Shown here piece after piece: positions 56,365-64,000 of a DNA stretch of 64,000 nucleotides. Positions within the stretch are counted from its first letter, which is position 1; each line of letters begins with the position of its first letter. The notes under the pieces were generated by a model. That model did no database searches. It worked only from the letters and a program-made list of their open reading frames with translations, and was not told where the DNA came from. The position numbers and the translations under genes were made by a program. The stretch is from Flavonifractor sp. An82. GTDB lineage: Bacteria; Bacillota; Clostridia; Oscillospirales; Oscillospiraceae. The stretch spans positions 124,001-188,000 of the forward strand of contig NZ_NFHG01000001.1 of assembly GCF_002159265.1 (NCBI RefSeq). Reading direction: 5' to 3'.

Positions 56365-57656
56365 GCATCCTGCGCGGCATTCGTAAGGCGGCAAGCGGCC
56401 CCGGCGCCGCCCTGGGCGGCGTGCTGACGTCCACCGCTGTCTACGGGCCGGACGGCTTCCTGGACGTGGAGAACATCAGTCTGAGCCGGGACCGGGCCAT
56501 GAAGCTGTCCACGGTGAACCGATGCGTGGAGGTGCGCAGCTGCACCATTGCGGCTCTGCCAGTCTATCTGATGCGGGAGTCCACCAAGGAGCGCCTGCGG
56601 GACCACCGGCTGGCCGGGGTGCTATGGGGGCGGCCCAACGAGGCCATGACCCGGTTCGACTATGAGCGGCTCATGCAGGTCAATCTGGACCTGCGGGGAA
56701 ATGCCTATGCCTGGATCAGCCGGGACAACAGGACGGGATACCCGGTGGAGCTCATCCCCCTGCAGCCCGATCATGTGACCCCCTATGTGGCTCTGGACAG
56801 CTCCCTCTGGTACATCTACACCAATCCCAGGACGGGACAGATGTTCCGTCTGTCCCCCGCCGACGTGCTCCACTACAAGGCCTATTCCCTGGACGGCATC
56901 GAGGGTATCTCCATCCTGCACCGGGCGGCCCTGACCATCCAGACGGGCCTGGCGGCTCAGGAGTACCAGCGGGCCATGTACCAGAACGGAGGGCGGCCCT
57001 CCGGCGTGCTGACCACCGATACTGATATCGGCGGGGAAGTGGCGGTTGCGAAAAGTGACGGCTCCACCGAGAAAATCAGCAAGAAGGAACTGATCCGCCG
57101 GGAATGGGAGAAGATCCACGCCGGGCCGGGCAACGGGTTCCGGGTGGCTGTCATGGACAACGGCCTCAAGTATCAGGCCCTTTCCGTCAGCAACTCCGAC
57201 GCCCAGTTCGTGGAGAGCGAGGACATCCGGGTGGCCGATGTGTGCCGATTCTTTGGAACGCCTCTGCATATGGTGTATGCCGGCAAGCAGGCCTATTCCT
57301 CCAACGAACAGAACGCCATTGAGTTCACCCGGTTTACCCTCCAGCCCCTGGTCATCCAGCGGGAGCAGGAGGACAGCTATAAGCTGCTGCTTCCCCGGGA
57401 GCGGGCGGATGGGCTGCGGATCCGGCGGGAGCTGAAGGGACTGCTGCGGGGCGACACGGCGGCCCAGACCGCGCTGTACAAGGGGATGCGGGAGGCAGGC
57501 GTATACAGCGTCAATGACATCCGTGCCCTGGAAGATCTGCCGGACGTACCCGGTGGGGACAGCCGGTATGCCAGCTGGAACTATGGTCCCCTGGCAAACT
57601 GGGATGCACTGAGTATCATTCGGGCCTTGGGCGGACAGGCCCCGGAAGGAGAATGA
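56361..57656 (+). CDS. Portal protein, HK97 family
   Basis: A 431-residue protein with typical portal phrases: ALGGVLTSTAVYGPDGFLDV at the start, RCVEVRSCTIAALPVYLMRE, RPNEAMTRFDYERLMQVNLD-LRGNAYAWI, DVLHYKAYSLDGIEGISILH and HMVYAGKQAYSSNEQNAIEF. It forms the ring through which DNA enters and leaves the capsid. The start is a GTG/ATG choice overlapping the previous stop. It ends one base before the protease. Confidence 0.96.
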   Translation: MSILRGIRKAASGPGAALGGVLTSTAVYGPDGFLDVENISLSRDRAMKLSTVNRCVEVRSCTIAALPVYLMRESTKERLRDHRLAGVLWGRPNEAMTRFDYERLMQVNLDLRGNAYAWISRDNRTGYPVELIPLQPDHVTPYVALDSSLWYIYTNPRTGQMFRLSPADVLHYKAYSLDGIEGISILHRAALTIQTGLAAQEYQRAMYQNGGRPSGVLTTDTDIGGEVAVAKSDGSTEKISKKELIRREWEKIHAGPGNGFRVAVMDNGLKYQALSVSNSDAQFVESEDIRVADVCRFFGTPLHMVYAGKQAYSSNEQNAIEFTRFTLQPLVIQREQEDSYKLLLPRERADGLRIRRELKGLLRGDTAAQTALYKGMREAGVYSVNDIRALEDLPDVPGGDSRYASWNYGPLANWDALSIIRALGGQAPEGE

Positions 57657-57657
57657 G

Positions 57658-58317
57658 ATGGAAACCATTGTGAAAACGCCGCTGACCCCGTCGGATCTGG
57701 ATGCCATCAACGCTTTGGCCAAGACCCAGCTGACAGAGGATCAGATCTACACCTTTGCGGTGCGGCTGTGCGACAACGAGGTGGACCGGGACTATGAGCG
57801 GTTCCCCCGGGCCAGCCTGGAGGCCCTGGCCAAGCTTTTTGTGGGCAAAAGCGGCATCTTTGACCATCAATGGTCGGCCAAAGGCCAGGCGGCCCGGCTC
57901 TATAAGACCGAGGTGGTGGAGGAGCCGGGCCAGACCACAGGGGCGGGAGACTCCGCCTGGTGGCTGAAGGGCTATGCCTACATGGTGCGCACCGAGGCCA
58001 ACCGGGACCTGATCGCAGAGATCGAGGGCGGCATCAAGAAGGAGATCAGCGTGGGCTGTGCCGTGAACCGCTCCACCTGCTCCATCTGCGGCAGCGTGGC
58101 GGGCAGCTGCGGCCACCGCCGGGGACAGGTCTATGACGGACAGCTGTGCTTCTTCAACCTGGAGGAGCCTGCCGACGCCTATGAGTGGTCCTTTGTGGCG
58201 GTACCCGCCCAGCGGAAGGCGGGCGTAGTCAAAGCCCTGCGTCAGCCCCAGGAGGATCAGACCCAATTTGTCCAGAGGGCCAAGGCCCGGCTGGAATTGG
58301 AGAAAGCAAGATTTTGA
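57658..58317 (+). CDS. Prohead protease
   Basis: A 219-residue member of the HK97 prohead protease superfamily. LCDNEVDRDYERFPRASLEA (about 36-55), the His region IFDHQWSAKGQAARL and the Ser region KKEISVGCAVNRS (about 121-133) are the candidate catalytic parts. It trims the scaffold and capsid protein during maturation. It sits between portal and capsid genes as in HK97. Confidence 0.9.
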   Translation: METIVKTPLTPSDLDAINALAKTQLTEDQIYTFAVRLCDNEVDRDYERFPRASLEALAKLFVGKSGIFDHQWSAKGQAARLYKTEVVEEPGQTTGAGDSAWWLKGYAYMVRTEANRDLIAEIEGGIKKEISVGCAVNRSTCSICGSVAGSCGHRRGQVYDGQLCFFNLEEPADAYEWSFVAVPAQRKAGVVKALRQPQEDQTQFVQRAKARLELEKARF

Positions 58318-58336
58318 GGATATGGAGGGAATCCAC

Positions 58337-59509
58337 ATGAAAATTGACAAGCAGAAGCTGTACACCCTGAAGGATGCCCGGAACCAGGTGCTGGAGGCGG
58401 CGGACGCCGCTCTGGATGCCGGGAACATGGAGGAGTATGAGGCCAAGCTGGCCGAGGTCAAGGGCTACAATACCCAGATCGAGAGCGTGGAGAAGCTGCT
58501 CCGGGAGCAGGAGCGCTTTGCCGGTCAGGAACCCAGTGCTCCCGGTCTGGAGCAGGAAGGGCAGGAGGACGGCTACGCCAAAGCGGTCAAAAGCTTTGCC
58601 GACGCCGCCCGCAGCGGCTTCCGGGTGGCCAAGGCCGCAGGAGACATGATGCAGGAGGGGGTGGAGGCTGACGGCGGCTATGCCGTGCCCCAGGACATCG
58701 TGACCCGGATCATCAACCTGCGTGACAGCAAGGAGAGCCTGCTCAGCGAGGTGCGGGTGATCCCCGTGACCACCAAGTCCGGCCGCCGCACCCTCAAGAA
58801 GCGGGGCCAGCACACCGGCTTTGCCACCGTGGCCGAGGCGGCCAAGTACGGCAAGGCGGCCACCCCCCAGTTCACCACCGTCAGCTATGACATCGAGAAG
58901 CGTGGCGGCTATCTGCCCGTTACCAACGAACTGATGGAGGACAGCGACAGCAACATCGCCGCCGTGGCAGAGGAGTGGCTGGGTGATGAGGCCCGGGTCA
59001 CCGCCAACAAGGAGATCATGACCATCGTGGCCACCAATGCTTCCACCGATCTGACCGACCTGGACGGCATTCTGAAGGCATGGGTGGGCCTGGGCTCCAC
59101 CTTCCGGGCCACCAGCAAGCTGCTCACCAACGACGACGGCCTGCTCTGGCTGGGCACCCTGAAGGACGCCAACGGCCGGCAGCTGCTGACCCCCAACCCT
59201 GCCGAGCCCAAGCAGCTCCAGCTGTGTGTGGGTCCCTACATCCTGCCGGTGAAGACCTACGACAACGATACCATGCCCAGCACCGGCACCAAGATCCCCA
59301 TGATCCTGGGCGATCTGAAGGAGGGCGTTGCCTACTGGGATCGCCGCCAGTTCACCATCAAGGTCAGCGATGTGGCTTCTGTGGGCGAGCTCAACGCCTT
59401 TGAGCAGGATCTGACCATCTGGCGGGGCAGCCTGCGGGACGACTGTACCTCCTGGGACACCGAGGCCTGGGTAAACGGATACATCGACACCGCCGCCGCG
59501 GCCGGCTGA
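58337..59509 (+). CDS. Major capsid protein, HK97 family
   Basis: I chose the ATG at 58337 after GGAGGGAATCCAC. The 390-residue precursor has a coiled scaffold-like N-terminus (about 1-75, LDAGNMEEYEAKLAEVKGYN), likely removed by the protease, and the HK97 fold after about residue 100 (DGGYAVPQDIVTRIINLRDS, GRRTLKKRGQHTGFATV, LGDEARVTANKEIMTIVATN). It builds the icosahedral shell. Confidence 0.95.
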   Translation: MKIDKQKLYTLKDARNQVLEAADAALDAGNMEEYEAKLAEVKGYNTQIESVEKLLREQERFAGQEPSAPGLEQEGQEDGYAKAVKSFADAARSGFRVAKAAGDMMQEGVEADGGYAVPQDIVTRIINLRDSKESLLSEVRVIPVTTKSGRRTLKKRGQHTGFATVAEAAKYGKAATPQFTTVSYDIEKRGGYLPVTNELMEDSDSNIAAVAEEWLGDEARVTANKEIMTIVATNASTDLTDLDGILKAWVGLGSTFRATSKLLTNDDGLLWLGTLKDANGRQLLTPNPAEPKQLQLCVGPYILPVKTYDNDTMPSTGTKIPMILGDLKEGVAYWDRRQFTIKVSDVASVGELNAFEQDLTIWRGSLRDDCTSWDTEAWVNGYIDTAAAAG

Positions 59510-59513
59510 GCCC

Positions 59514-59822
59514 ATGCCCATGACGGAGGAGCGGCGGGCCGGGCTGCTGGCCTATTGCCGCATGGAGGAGCCCACCTCGGAGGAACTGCTCACCCTGGAG
59601 ACCCTGTATGACGCGGCGGTGGGCTACCTGGAGGGGGCGGGGATCTCCCTGCCCCCGGAGGGCACCCCACGGCGGGCCCAGTATGACCTGGCCGTCAACT
59701 TCATGGTGCTGCGGGATTTCGACCTGCGGGACGCGGAGGTAAATGGGACCATCCAGGACAACCCCGCCTTCCGGCGGCTCATCACCCAGCTCAAGCTGAC
59801 CGAGCCCAGAGAGGAGGCCTGA
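59514..59822 (+). CDS. Head-tail connector protein (gp6-like)
   Basis: A 102-residue helical protein (EELLTLETLYDAAVGYLEGA, YDLAVNFMVLRDFDLRDAEV, FRRLITQLKLTEPR), the plan of HK97 gp6-type connector rings. The position, directly after the capsid gene, agrees. Confidence 0.85.
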   Translation: MPMTEERRAGLLAYCRMEEPTSEELLTLETLYDAAVGYLEGAGISLPPEGTPRRAQYDLAVNFMVLRDFDLRDAEVNGTIQDNPAFRRLITQLKLTEPREEA

Positions 59823-59825
59823 CCT

Positions 59826-60389
59826 ATGGCCTACATCGGAGCGGGCAGGCTGGACCAGCCCCTGGAGGTGCTGGAGCTGCGGGAGACCTCCGCCGGGGTG
59901 TGGGAATGGGTGGCCGTCCGCCGGGCCTGGGGCCAGGTGGAGCAGACCGCCAAGACCAACCTTTTCAGCAAGGTGGGGGTGGGGGCCAGGGACGCCGCCA
60001 TCGTGCTCCGGCGGCAGCATCTCACCCTGCATCAGGCATTGCGCTGGAAGGGACAGCACCTGTTCCTCACCTCCATCACCCGCCGGGACCGCAACCACCT
60101 GGACGTGGCAGCGGCCCTGGTGGATCTGGTGGAATGCCGGGCGGATGCCGACGAGGGAGAGGACGGGACCAGGTTCCCCGGCGTGCTCACCGAGAAGTAC
60201 GCCAAATGGGACCAGCCGGAGCCCTACTCCGTCAACCAGCTGACCTACGTTCTGGTGACCCCCAAGGGGATCGTGCTCCAGCGGGGCGGCCTGACGGCGG
60301 TGGCGGGGGTCAACTATGAGGTACAGGCGGCCCACACCCTGGACCCCTACAAGAACGAATATGAGATCGTGCGGACGGAGGATCTGTGA
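59826..60389 (+). CDS. Head closure protein
   Basis: A 187-residue protein with the head-closure (gp16/SPP1-like) start RLDQPLEVLELRETSAGVWE and then VRRAWGQVEQTAKTNLFSKV and FLTSITRRDRNHLDVAAALV. It seals the portal after packaging. It carries about 75 residues after the usual domain, so it is longer than common members. It overlaps the next gene by four bases. Confidence 0.8.
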   Translation: MAYIGAGRLDQPLEVLELRETSAGVWEWVAVRRAWGQVEQTAKTNLFSKVGVGARDAAIVLRRQHLTLHQALRWKGQHLFLTSITRRDRNHLDVAAALVDLVECRADADEGEDGTRFPGVLTEKYAKWDQPEPYSVNQLTYVLVTPKGIVLQRGGLTAVAGVNYEVQAAHTLDPYKNEYEIVRTEDL

Positions 60390-60835
60390 TGGCGCTGCAG
60401 ATGGATATCAGAGAACTGGAGCGGCTGGACCAGGAACTGGCCCAGGCCATGGGCCAGACGCCCGAGATCAAGCGGGAGGCTCTGGCTGAGCTGGGCCGGC
60501 AGCTGCTGGCAGGCGTCAAGGCCAGGATCGGCGGTACCGGGAAGGTGCAGCGGTGGCAGCACGTCCATCTGGGCTCTGGCGGCGGCTATGTGGCGATCCA
60601 CGCGGCGGAGAATACCAAGGATGAATATGGCCGGGCGGTGGGCTATATCACCAACGCCATCGAATCAGGCCACAAGATCAGGCCGCCCAGCGGAAGAGCC
60701 AAGCGGTATACACCCCGCATCCACAAGGCCAAGGTCCCCGCCAAGCGGATGTATGCCGGCACGGATATGGGGGCGGCGGTGGACCAGGCGGCGGCCAGTC
60801 TGGCCCTCCGTCTGGCACAGAATCTGGAGGGATAA
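60386..60835 (+). CDS. HK97 gp10-like tail component
   Basis: A 149-residue protein with the gp10 pattern: helical start (LERLDQELAQAMGQTPEIKR), then YVTNAIESGHKIRPP-like GYITNAIESGHKIRPPSGRA. It joins head and tail. Confidence 0.82.
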   Translation: MMALQMDIRELERLDQELAQAMGQTPEIKREALAELGRQLLAGVKARIGGTGKVQRWQHVHLGSGGGYVAIHAAENTKDEYGRAVGYITNAIESGHKIRPPSGRAKRYTPRIHKAKVPAKRMYAGTDMGAAVDQAAASLALRLAQNLEG

Positions 60836-60839
60836 GACC

Positions 60840-61298
60840 ATGCTGAGGATCAATGCCATTCTGGACGGGGTGGAGGAGCTGACGGCGGAGGCCTTCCCCG
60901 GGCTGAAGCACTACCGCAACCTGGTGCGCAAAAACTTTGAGCGGCCCTCCTTCCTGGTGGAGGTGGGCAGGCAGACCATGGAGGACGCCACCCGGCGCAC
61001 CGTGGAGCGCACTGCCCAGGTGAAGGTGACCTTTTTCGAGACGGTGGACGACTATCACGACAGTCAGATCGAGACCCTCAGTGACCGGCTGACGGCGGCC
61101 CTGGCCCTGTACAGCGGCGGGGCCATCCGGGTAGGGGACCGGTTCCTGGATCTCTCCGACGCTGCCGGCGAGGTGTTCAACGACTACGCCGAGCTGACCT
61201 TCACCCTGTCCTGGCAGGATGACCGGGATCTGGAGGAGGTACAGGTATCCCCTATGGAGCAGTTCGATATGAATTTCAACGTGAAGGAGGAGACGTAA
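60840..61298 (+). CDS. Tail terminator-like protein (DUF6838-like)
   Basis: A 152-residue protein (MLRINAILDGVEELTAEAFP, NFERPSFLVEV, VKVTFFETVDDYHDSQIETL) at the place of the tail terminator in myovirus operons. The ATG lies just after the preceding stop. It ends against the sheath gene start, with GGAGGAG as ribosome binding site inside it. Confidence 0.72.
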   Translation: MLRINAILDGVEELTAEAFPGLKHYRNLVRKNFERPSFLVEVGRQTMEDATRRTVERTAQVKVTFFETVDDYHDSQIETLSDRLTAALALYSGGAIRVGDRFLDLSDAAGEVFNDYAELTFTLSWQDDRDLEEVQVSPMEQFDMNFNVKEET

Positions 61299-62381
61299 AT
61301 GGCTGGTATGGGACAGCCCAACCTGACCATCACTTTTCACAAGGCGGCGGAAGAGGTGGTGCGGCGGCTGAAAAACGGAATCGTGGCCCTGATCGTGCGG
61401 GATGAGGGGGCAACTGCCGGCCTGTATCCCCTGGCCGACCCGGAGGATGTGCCCAGCGGCCTGGGGGCGGAGGTCCAGGCCTATATCACCCGGGCCTTCC
61501 TGGGGGGCGACGGCAAGCCCCAGAAGGTGCTTTTGTCGGTCATCGGAGCCGAGGACGACCTGGTGGAGGTGGGATGCGCGGCCCTGGCCTCCAGCGACTT
61601 CGACTACCTGGCCTGTCCGGCGGATGTGGAGGCGGAGGACATGGCCGCCGCCGTCACCTGGCTGGAGGAGGCCCGGAAGAAGTACTGCATCGGCAAGCTG
61701 GTGCTGCCCAACCACAAGGCGGACAACATGGCGGTGGTGGACTTCGTGGCCACCGGCATTGTGGCCGGCGGCCAGACCTACACCGCCGGGGATTATTGCA
61801 GCCGGATCGCCGGGGTGCTGGCGGGCACCCCCATTGAGTCCTCCGCCACCTCCACCCCCCTGGAGGAGGTCAGCGGCGTGGACGAGATCGCAGATCCGGA
61901 TGCTGCCGCCGACAGCGGCCAGCTCATCCTGATCCACGACGGCCGGAAGGTGAAGCTGGGCCGGGCGGTGAACTCCCTGACCACCGTGTCGGGAGATATG
62001 AGCGAGAGCCTGAAGAAGATCAAGATCGTGGAGGCCCTGGACCTGATCCGCAGCCAGTGCCGCACGGTCATTGAGGACAAGTACATCCGCATGGCCAACA
62101 GCTACGACAACAAGATGCTGCTGGTCAGCGAGATCCACGCCTTCCTCCAGACCCTGGAGGGGGAGGGGGTTATCCAGGCCGGGTCCAGCTATGTGGAGCT
62201 CAACCTGGACAAGCAGAAGCAGTTCCTGAAGAACAACGGCGTGGACGTGTCCGGCATGACCGACCAGGAGATCCTGAAGGCCGACACCGGCTCCTGGGTC
62301 TTCATCAAGATGGGCGGCGTGGTGCTGGACGCCATGGAGGACTTCGACCTGGATTACTACATGGGAGGTGAGGCCGTATGA
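61299..62381 (+). CDS. Contractile tail sheath protein
   Basis: A 360-residue sheath subunit: start MGQPNLTITFHKAAEEVVRR, the central domain (YITRAFLGGDGKPQKVLLSV, CPADVEAEDMAAAVTWLEEA, NMAVVDFVATGIVAGGQTYT, CSRIAGVLAGTP) and the C-terminal domain (LTTVSGDMSESLKKIKIVEA, DLIRSQCRTVIEDKYIRMAN). It shows that prophage 2 is a myovirus-type phage. It overlaps the tube gene by four bases. Confidence 0.93.
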   Translation: MAGMGQPNLTITFHKAAEEVVRRLKNGIVALIVRDEGATAGLYPLADPEDVPSGLGAEVQAYITRAFLGGDGKPQKVLLSVIGAEDDLVEVGCAALASSDFDYLACPADVEAEDMAAAVTWLEEARKKYCIGKLVLPNHKADNMAVVDFVATGIVAGGQTYTAGDYCSRIAGVLAGTPIESSATSTPLEEVSGVDEIADPDAAADSGQLILIHDGRKVKLGRAVNSLTTVSGDMSESLKKIKIVEALDLIRSQCRTVIEDKYIRMANSYDNKMLLVSEIHAFLQTLEGEGVIQAGSSYVELNLDKQKQFLKNNGVDVSGMTDQEILKADTGSWVFIKMGGVVLDAMEDFDLDYYMGGEAV

Positions 62382-62806
62382 GTACCATCGACAGCGCCAA
62401 GAGAGTGATGTCCGGTACCTTCGGTGAGCTCTGGTGGGACGGCGACCTGGTGGCCGAGTGCTACAAGTTTACCGCTAAGTATACCAACAGCAAGGAGGCC
62501 ATCAATCTGCCCCGGCAGATGGTGGAGGACAGCAAGGTCATGGGCTCCAAGGGCACCGGCTCCATGGGCCTGTACAAGGTGTACAGCCGGTTCCGGGATA
62601 TGGCCGACGCCATCCGGGACGGCAAGGATGTGCGGGTGACCATGGTGAGCAAGCTGGACGACCCGGATGCCTACGGGGCTGAGCGGGTGGCCCTCTACGG
62701 GGTCAGCCTGGATGAGGTGCCCATCGTGAACTGGGAGCGCAAGACCGTCCAGAAGGATGAGGTGCCCTTCACCTTCACCAGCCACAAGTACCTGGAATCG
62801 GCGTAA
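62378..62806 (+). CDS. Tail tube protein (XkdM-like)
   Basis: A 142-residue protein: KRVMSGTFGELWWDGDLVAE, ESLCKFTAKYTNSKEAINLP-like stretch and VPFTFTSHKYLESA, the XkdM pattern of tube subunits that stack within the sheath. The neighbouring sheath and chaperone genes confirm it. Confidence 0.92.
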   Translation: MSTIDSAKRVMSGTFGELWWDGDLVAECYKFTAKYTNSKEAINLPRQMVEDSKVMGSKGTGSMGLYKVYSRFRDMADAIRDGKDVRVTMVSKLDDPDAYGAERVALYGVSLDEVPIVNWERKTVQKDEVPFTFTSHKYLESA

Positions 62807-62818
62807 GGAGGAGCTGAG

Positions 62819-63238
62819 ATGAGCAAGATTTTGGACCTGCTGCTCCGGCCTGAGACGCCGGATGTGCAGAAGGACCTGCCCCGTGGCAGCTATGAGGTGC
62901 TGCGTCTGAGCCGGCTCTATGGCGAGCCCTTTGTGCTGGAGCTGAAGGGCCTGCCTTACGGCAAGGCTCTGGAGCTGAAGGACATGGCGGACTATGAGAT
63001 CCAGACGGTGCTGGCGGGTGACGCCGCCGGTATCTGGAAGTCGCCGGAGCTGCTGATGGCCCACGGCCCCACCCCGGCGGAGGCGGTCAAATCTCTGCTG
63101 CTGCCCGGCGAGATTCGGGCGGTGTCCATTGAGGTGGAACGGCTCAGCGGCTTCCGCCAGGCGGTGGTTTTGCCCTGGGGAAAGGGTGAGGTCACCGACG
63201 CCGAGGGAGCCGCGGCGGAGGAATTGGAAAAAAACTGA
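62819..63238 (+). CDS. Tail assembly chaperone (XkdN-like, short form)
   Basis: A 139-residue protein (ILDLLLRPETPDVQKDLPRG, LKGLPYGKALELKDMADYEI, MAHGPTPAEAVKSLLLPGEI) that fits XkdN. It ends at TGA directly after A-AAA-AAC, a -1 slippery heptamer, so it is the short product of a frameshifted pair that helps the tape measure to fold. Confidence 0.9.
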   Translation: MSKILDLLLRPETPDVQKDLPRGSYEVLRLSRLYGEPFVLELKGLPYGKALELKDMADYEIQTVLAGDAAGIWKSPELLMAHGPTPAEAVKSLLLPGEIRAVSIEVERLSGFRQAVVLPWGKGEVTDAEGAAAEELEKN

Positions 63239-63399
63239 CCGAGGGCGGGGACCGGGAGCTGGCGGTGATGTACCTGCTGTTCCGGGAGAAAAACTGGTCT
63301 CCCGGACAGTATTGGTCCCTGTCCGCCGGCGAGAAGGCTCTGGTACGGGCCTTCCTGTCTCGTGAGATGCGGCAGCGCATGGAAGCCGCACGCCATTGA
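62819..63399 (+). CDS. Tail assembly chaperone, -1 frameshift product
   Basis: Slipping back one base at 63229-63235 adds 54 residues in the -1 frame: LTEGGDRELAVMYLLFREKN, WSPGQYWSLSAGEKALVRAF and LSREMRQRMEAARH, clearly coding and typical of the second part of tail chaperones. No start codon with a ribosome binding site precedes this part, so it must be made by frameshift. The long form is about 192 residues, analogous to lambda gpGT. Confidence 0.85.
63229..63235 (+). promoter_or_regulatory. -1 ribosomal frameshift site
   Basis: A AAA AAC in the zero frame is a perfect X XXY YYZ heptamer, immediately before the TGA of the short chaperone. GC-rich sequence downstream (GAGGGCGGGGACCGGGAGC) may add pausing structure. 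Confidence 0.88.
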
Positions 63400-63432
63400 C
63401 CCCCGCCCAGGGGAAGAACGAAGGAGGGCCCA

Positions 63433-64000
63433 ATGTCCAGAGAAGCCAGTATCCTGTTAACCTTGCGGGACCAGTACAGCCCGCGGCTGCAGCAGCTGCG
63501 CAGCGCAAACGCCGATCTGGGGCGTGAATTTGAAACGCTGCGGCAGAGGGCCCAGGCCTATGAGACCAGACTGTCCGGCCTGATTCAGCAGCAGGGGCGG
63601 CTCCAGGTTGAGCTTGCGGATGCGAAAAGGGCACTGAAGGAGGCTGAAAAGGCCTATCGGGATACCGGCTCTGCGGCAGATGCGGAGGCGCTGACCCGGG
63701 CGGCGGAGCGTTATGAATCGCTGCGCACGGTGCTGCGGGAGACCACAGATGCCTCACGGGATGCCCAGAACGCCCTGCGGGAACTGGAGAATCAGGCTGA
63801 CCGGCTGGCCCGACAGGAGTCAGGGAACCCAAATCCGGATCCGGACACCACAGGCGGCTCCTCCGGCGGTATCCTGAGGGCCCTGGGGCAGGCGGGGGCC
63901 TGGAACCTGCTGGGGGATGCGGCCAGTCAGTGGGCCAATACCCTGGTGGGCTCCGCCTTCGGCAGCGATGCAGGCAGCCTGTTCTCCAGCGCCCTGGCCG
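63433..64000 (+). CDS. Tail tape measure protein (5' part)
   Basis: It starts after GAAGGAGG. The 189 visible residues begin MSREASILLTLRDQYSPRLQ and continue in a long coiled coil (LRSANADLGREFETLRQRAQ to about residue 125), then a Gly/Ser/Pro linker and a hydrophobic part (ILRALGQAGAWNLLGDAASQ). Length, position and coiled coil fit the tape measure protein that sets tail length. It continues past the window. Confidence 0.88.
   Translation, partial: MSREASILLTLRDQYSPRLQQLRSANADLGREFETLRQRAQAYETRLSGLIQQQGRLQVELADAKRALKEAEKAYRDTGSAADAEALTRAAERYESLRTVLRETTDASRDAQNALRELENQADRLARQESGNPNPDPDTTGGSSGGILRALGQAGAWNLLGDAASQWANTLVGSAFGSDAGSLFSSALA

Noticed and set aside
54244-56394. Leftward 716-codon open frame opposite the large terminase
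   Set aside because: It is antisense to a well-conserved terminase gene, has a His/Gly/Val-rich composition typical of high-GC shadow frames and no ribosome binding site or family signature.

Overview
The window looks like the chromosome of a high-GC gut Clostridia species. Oscillospiraceae of the Flavonifractor/Lawsonibacter/Pseudoflavonifractor type is my best guess. The reasons are the GC-rich core genes, Firmicutes-type neighbours (YerC, Hsp33, DUF3793-flavodoxin, PadR-DUF2812) and Clostridia-type prophages. The taxon is an inference; no rRNA is present.

Layout. (1) About 1-16.7 kb is the right part of a low-GC prophage, cut by the window's left edge. It holds tail and fibre genes, a complete diversity-generating retroelement (DGR: target gene with variable repeat VR, Avd-like protein, template repeat TR, reverse transcriptase), a tail-fibre island flanked by two diverged copies of the 5' end of the endolysin gene, holin-type membrane genes, the full endolysin and a convergent tyrosine integrase. 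(2) About 16.7-38.6 kb is host core: a five-tRNA cluster (Val-Asp-Phe-Gly-Cys), hslO, a methyltransferase, yerC, purA, ppk-ppx, a GreA-type factor, a TetR regulator, tRNA-Gly, a dus / GIY-YIG-ProC / DUF4085 operon, DUF3793-flavodoxin behind paired operator palindromes, an oxidoreductase-asparaginase pair, a PadR-DUF2812 operon with one frameshifted copy, tRNA-Leu, an MFS transporter and a cysteine-rich gene that lacks its 5' end. (3) About 38.6-64 kb is a second, high-GC prophage that runs off the right edge. It carries a large serine recombinase, lysogeny control, a replication module (initiator with internal iteron-like repeats, DnaB helicase, ParA, DUF3102), a PcfK/AcrIIA9-like and PcfJ-like pair, a HUH rolling-circle-type Rep protein, HNH, an HK97-type head module and a contractile (myovirus-type) tail with sheath, tube, frameshifted chaperone and tape measure.

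How the parts work together. In prophage 1, the RT and Avd-like protein are expected to copy TR RNA with adenine-directed errors into VR, at the 3' end of a large Ig-like/DUF6273 fibre gene, diversifying the predicted receptor-binding tip. All 29 VR/TR differences fall at TR adenines. Prophage 2 joins an excision machine to a gene whose reading frame is broken exactly at the element's edge, which resembles skin-type gene interruption. The most interesting items are the DGR and its small embedded ORF, the interrupted cysteine-rich gene, the GIY-YIG-ProC fused frame, the iterons inside the initiator gene, a structured intergenic RNA with two competing hairpins at 51.1 kb, the HUH Rep, and the AcrIIA9-like gene.
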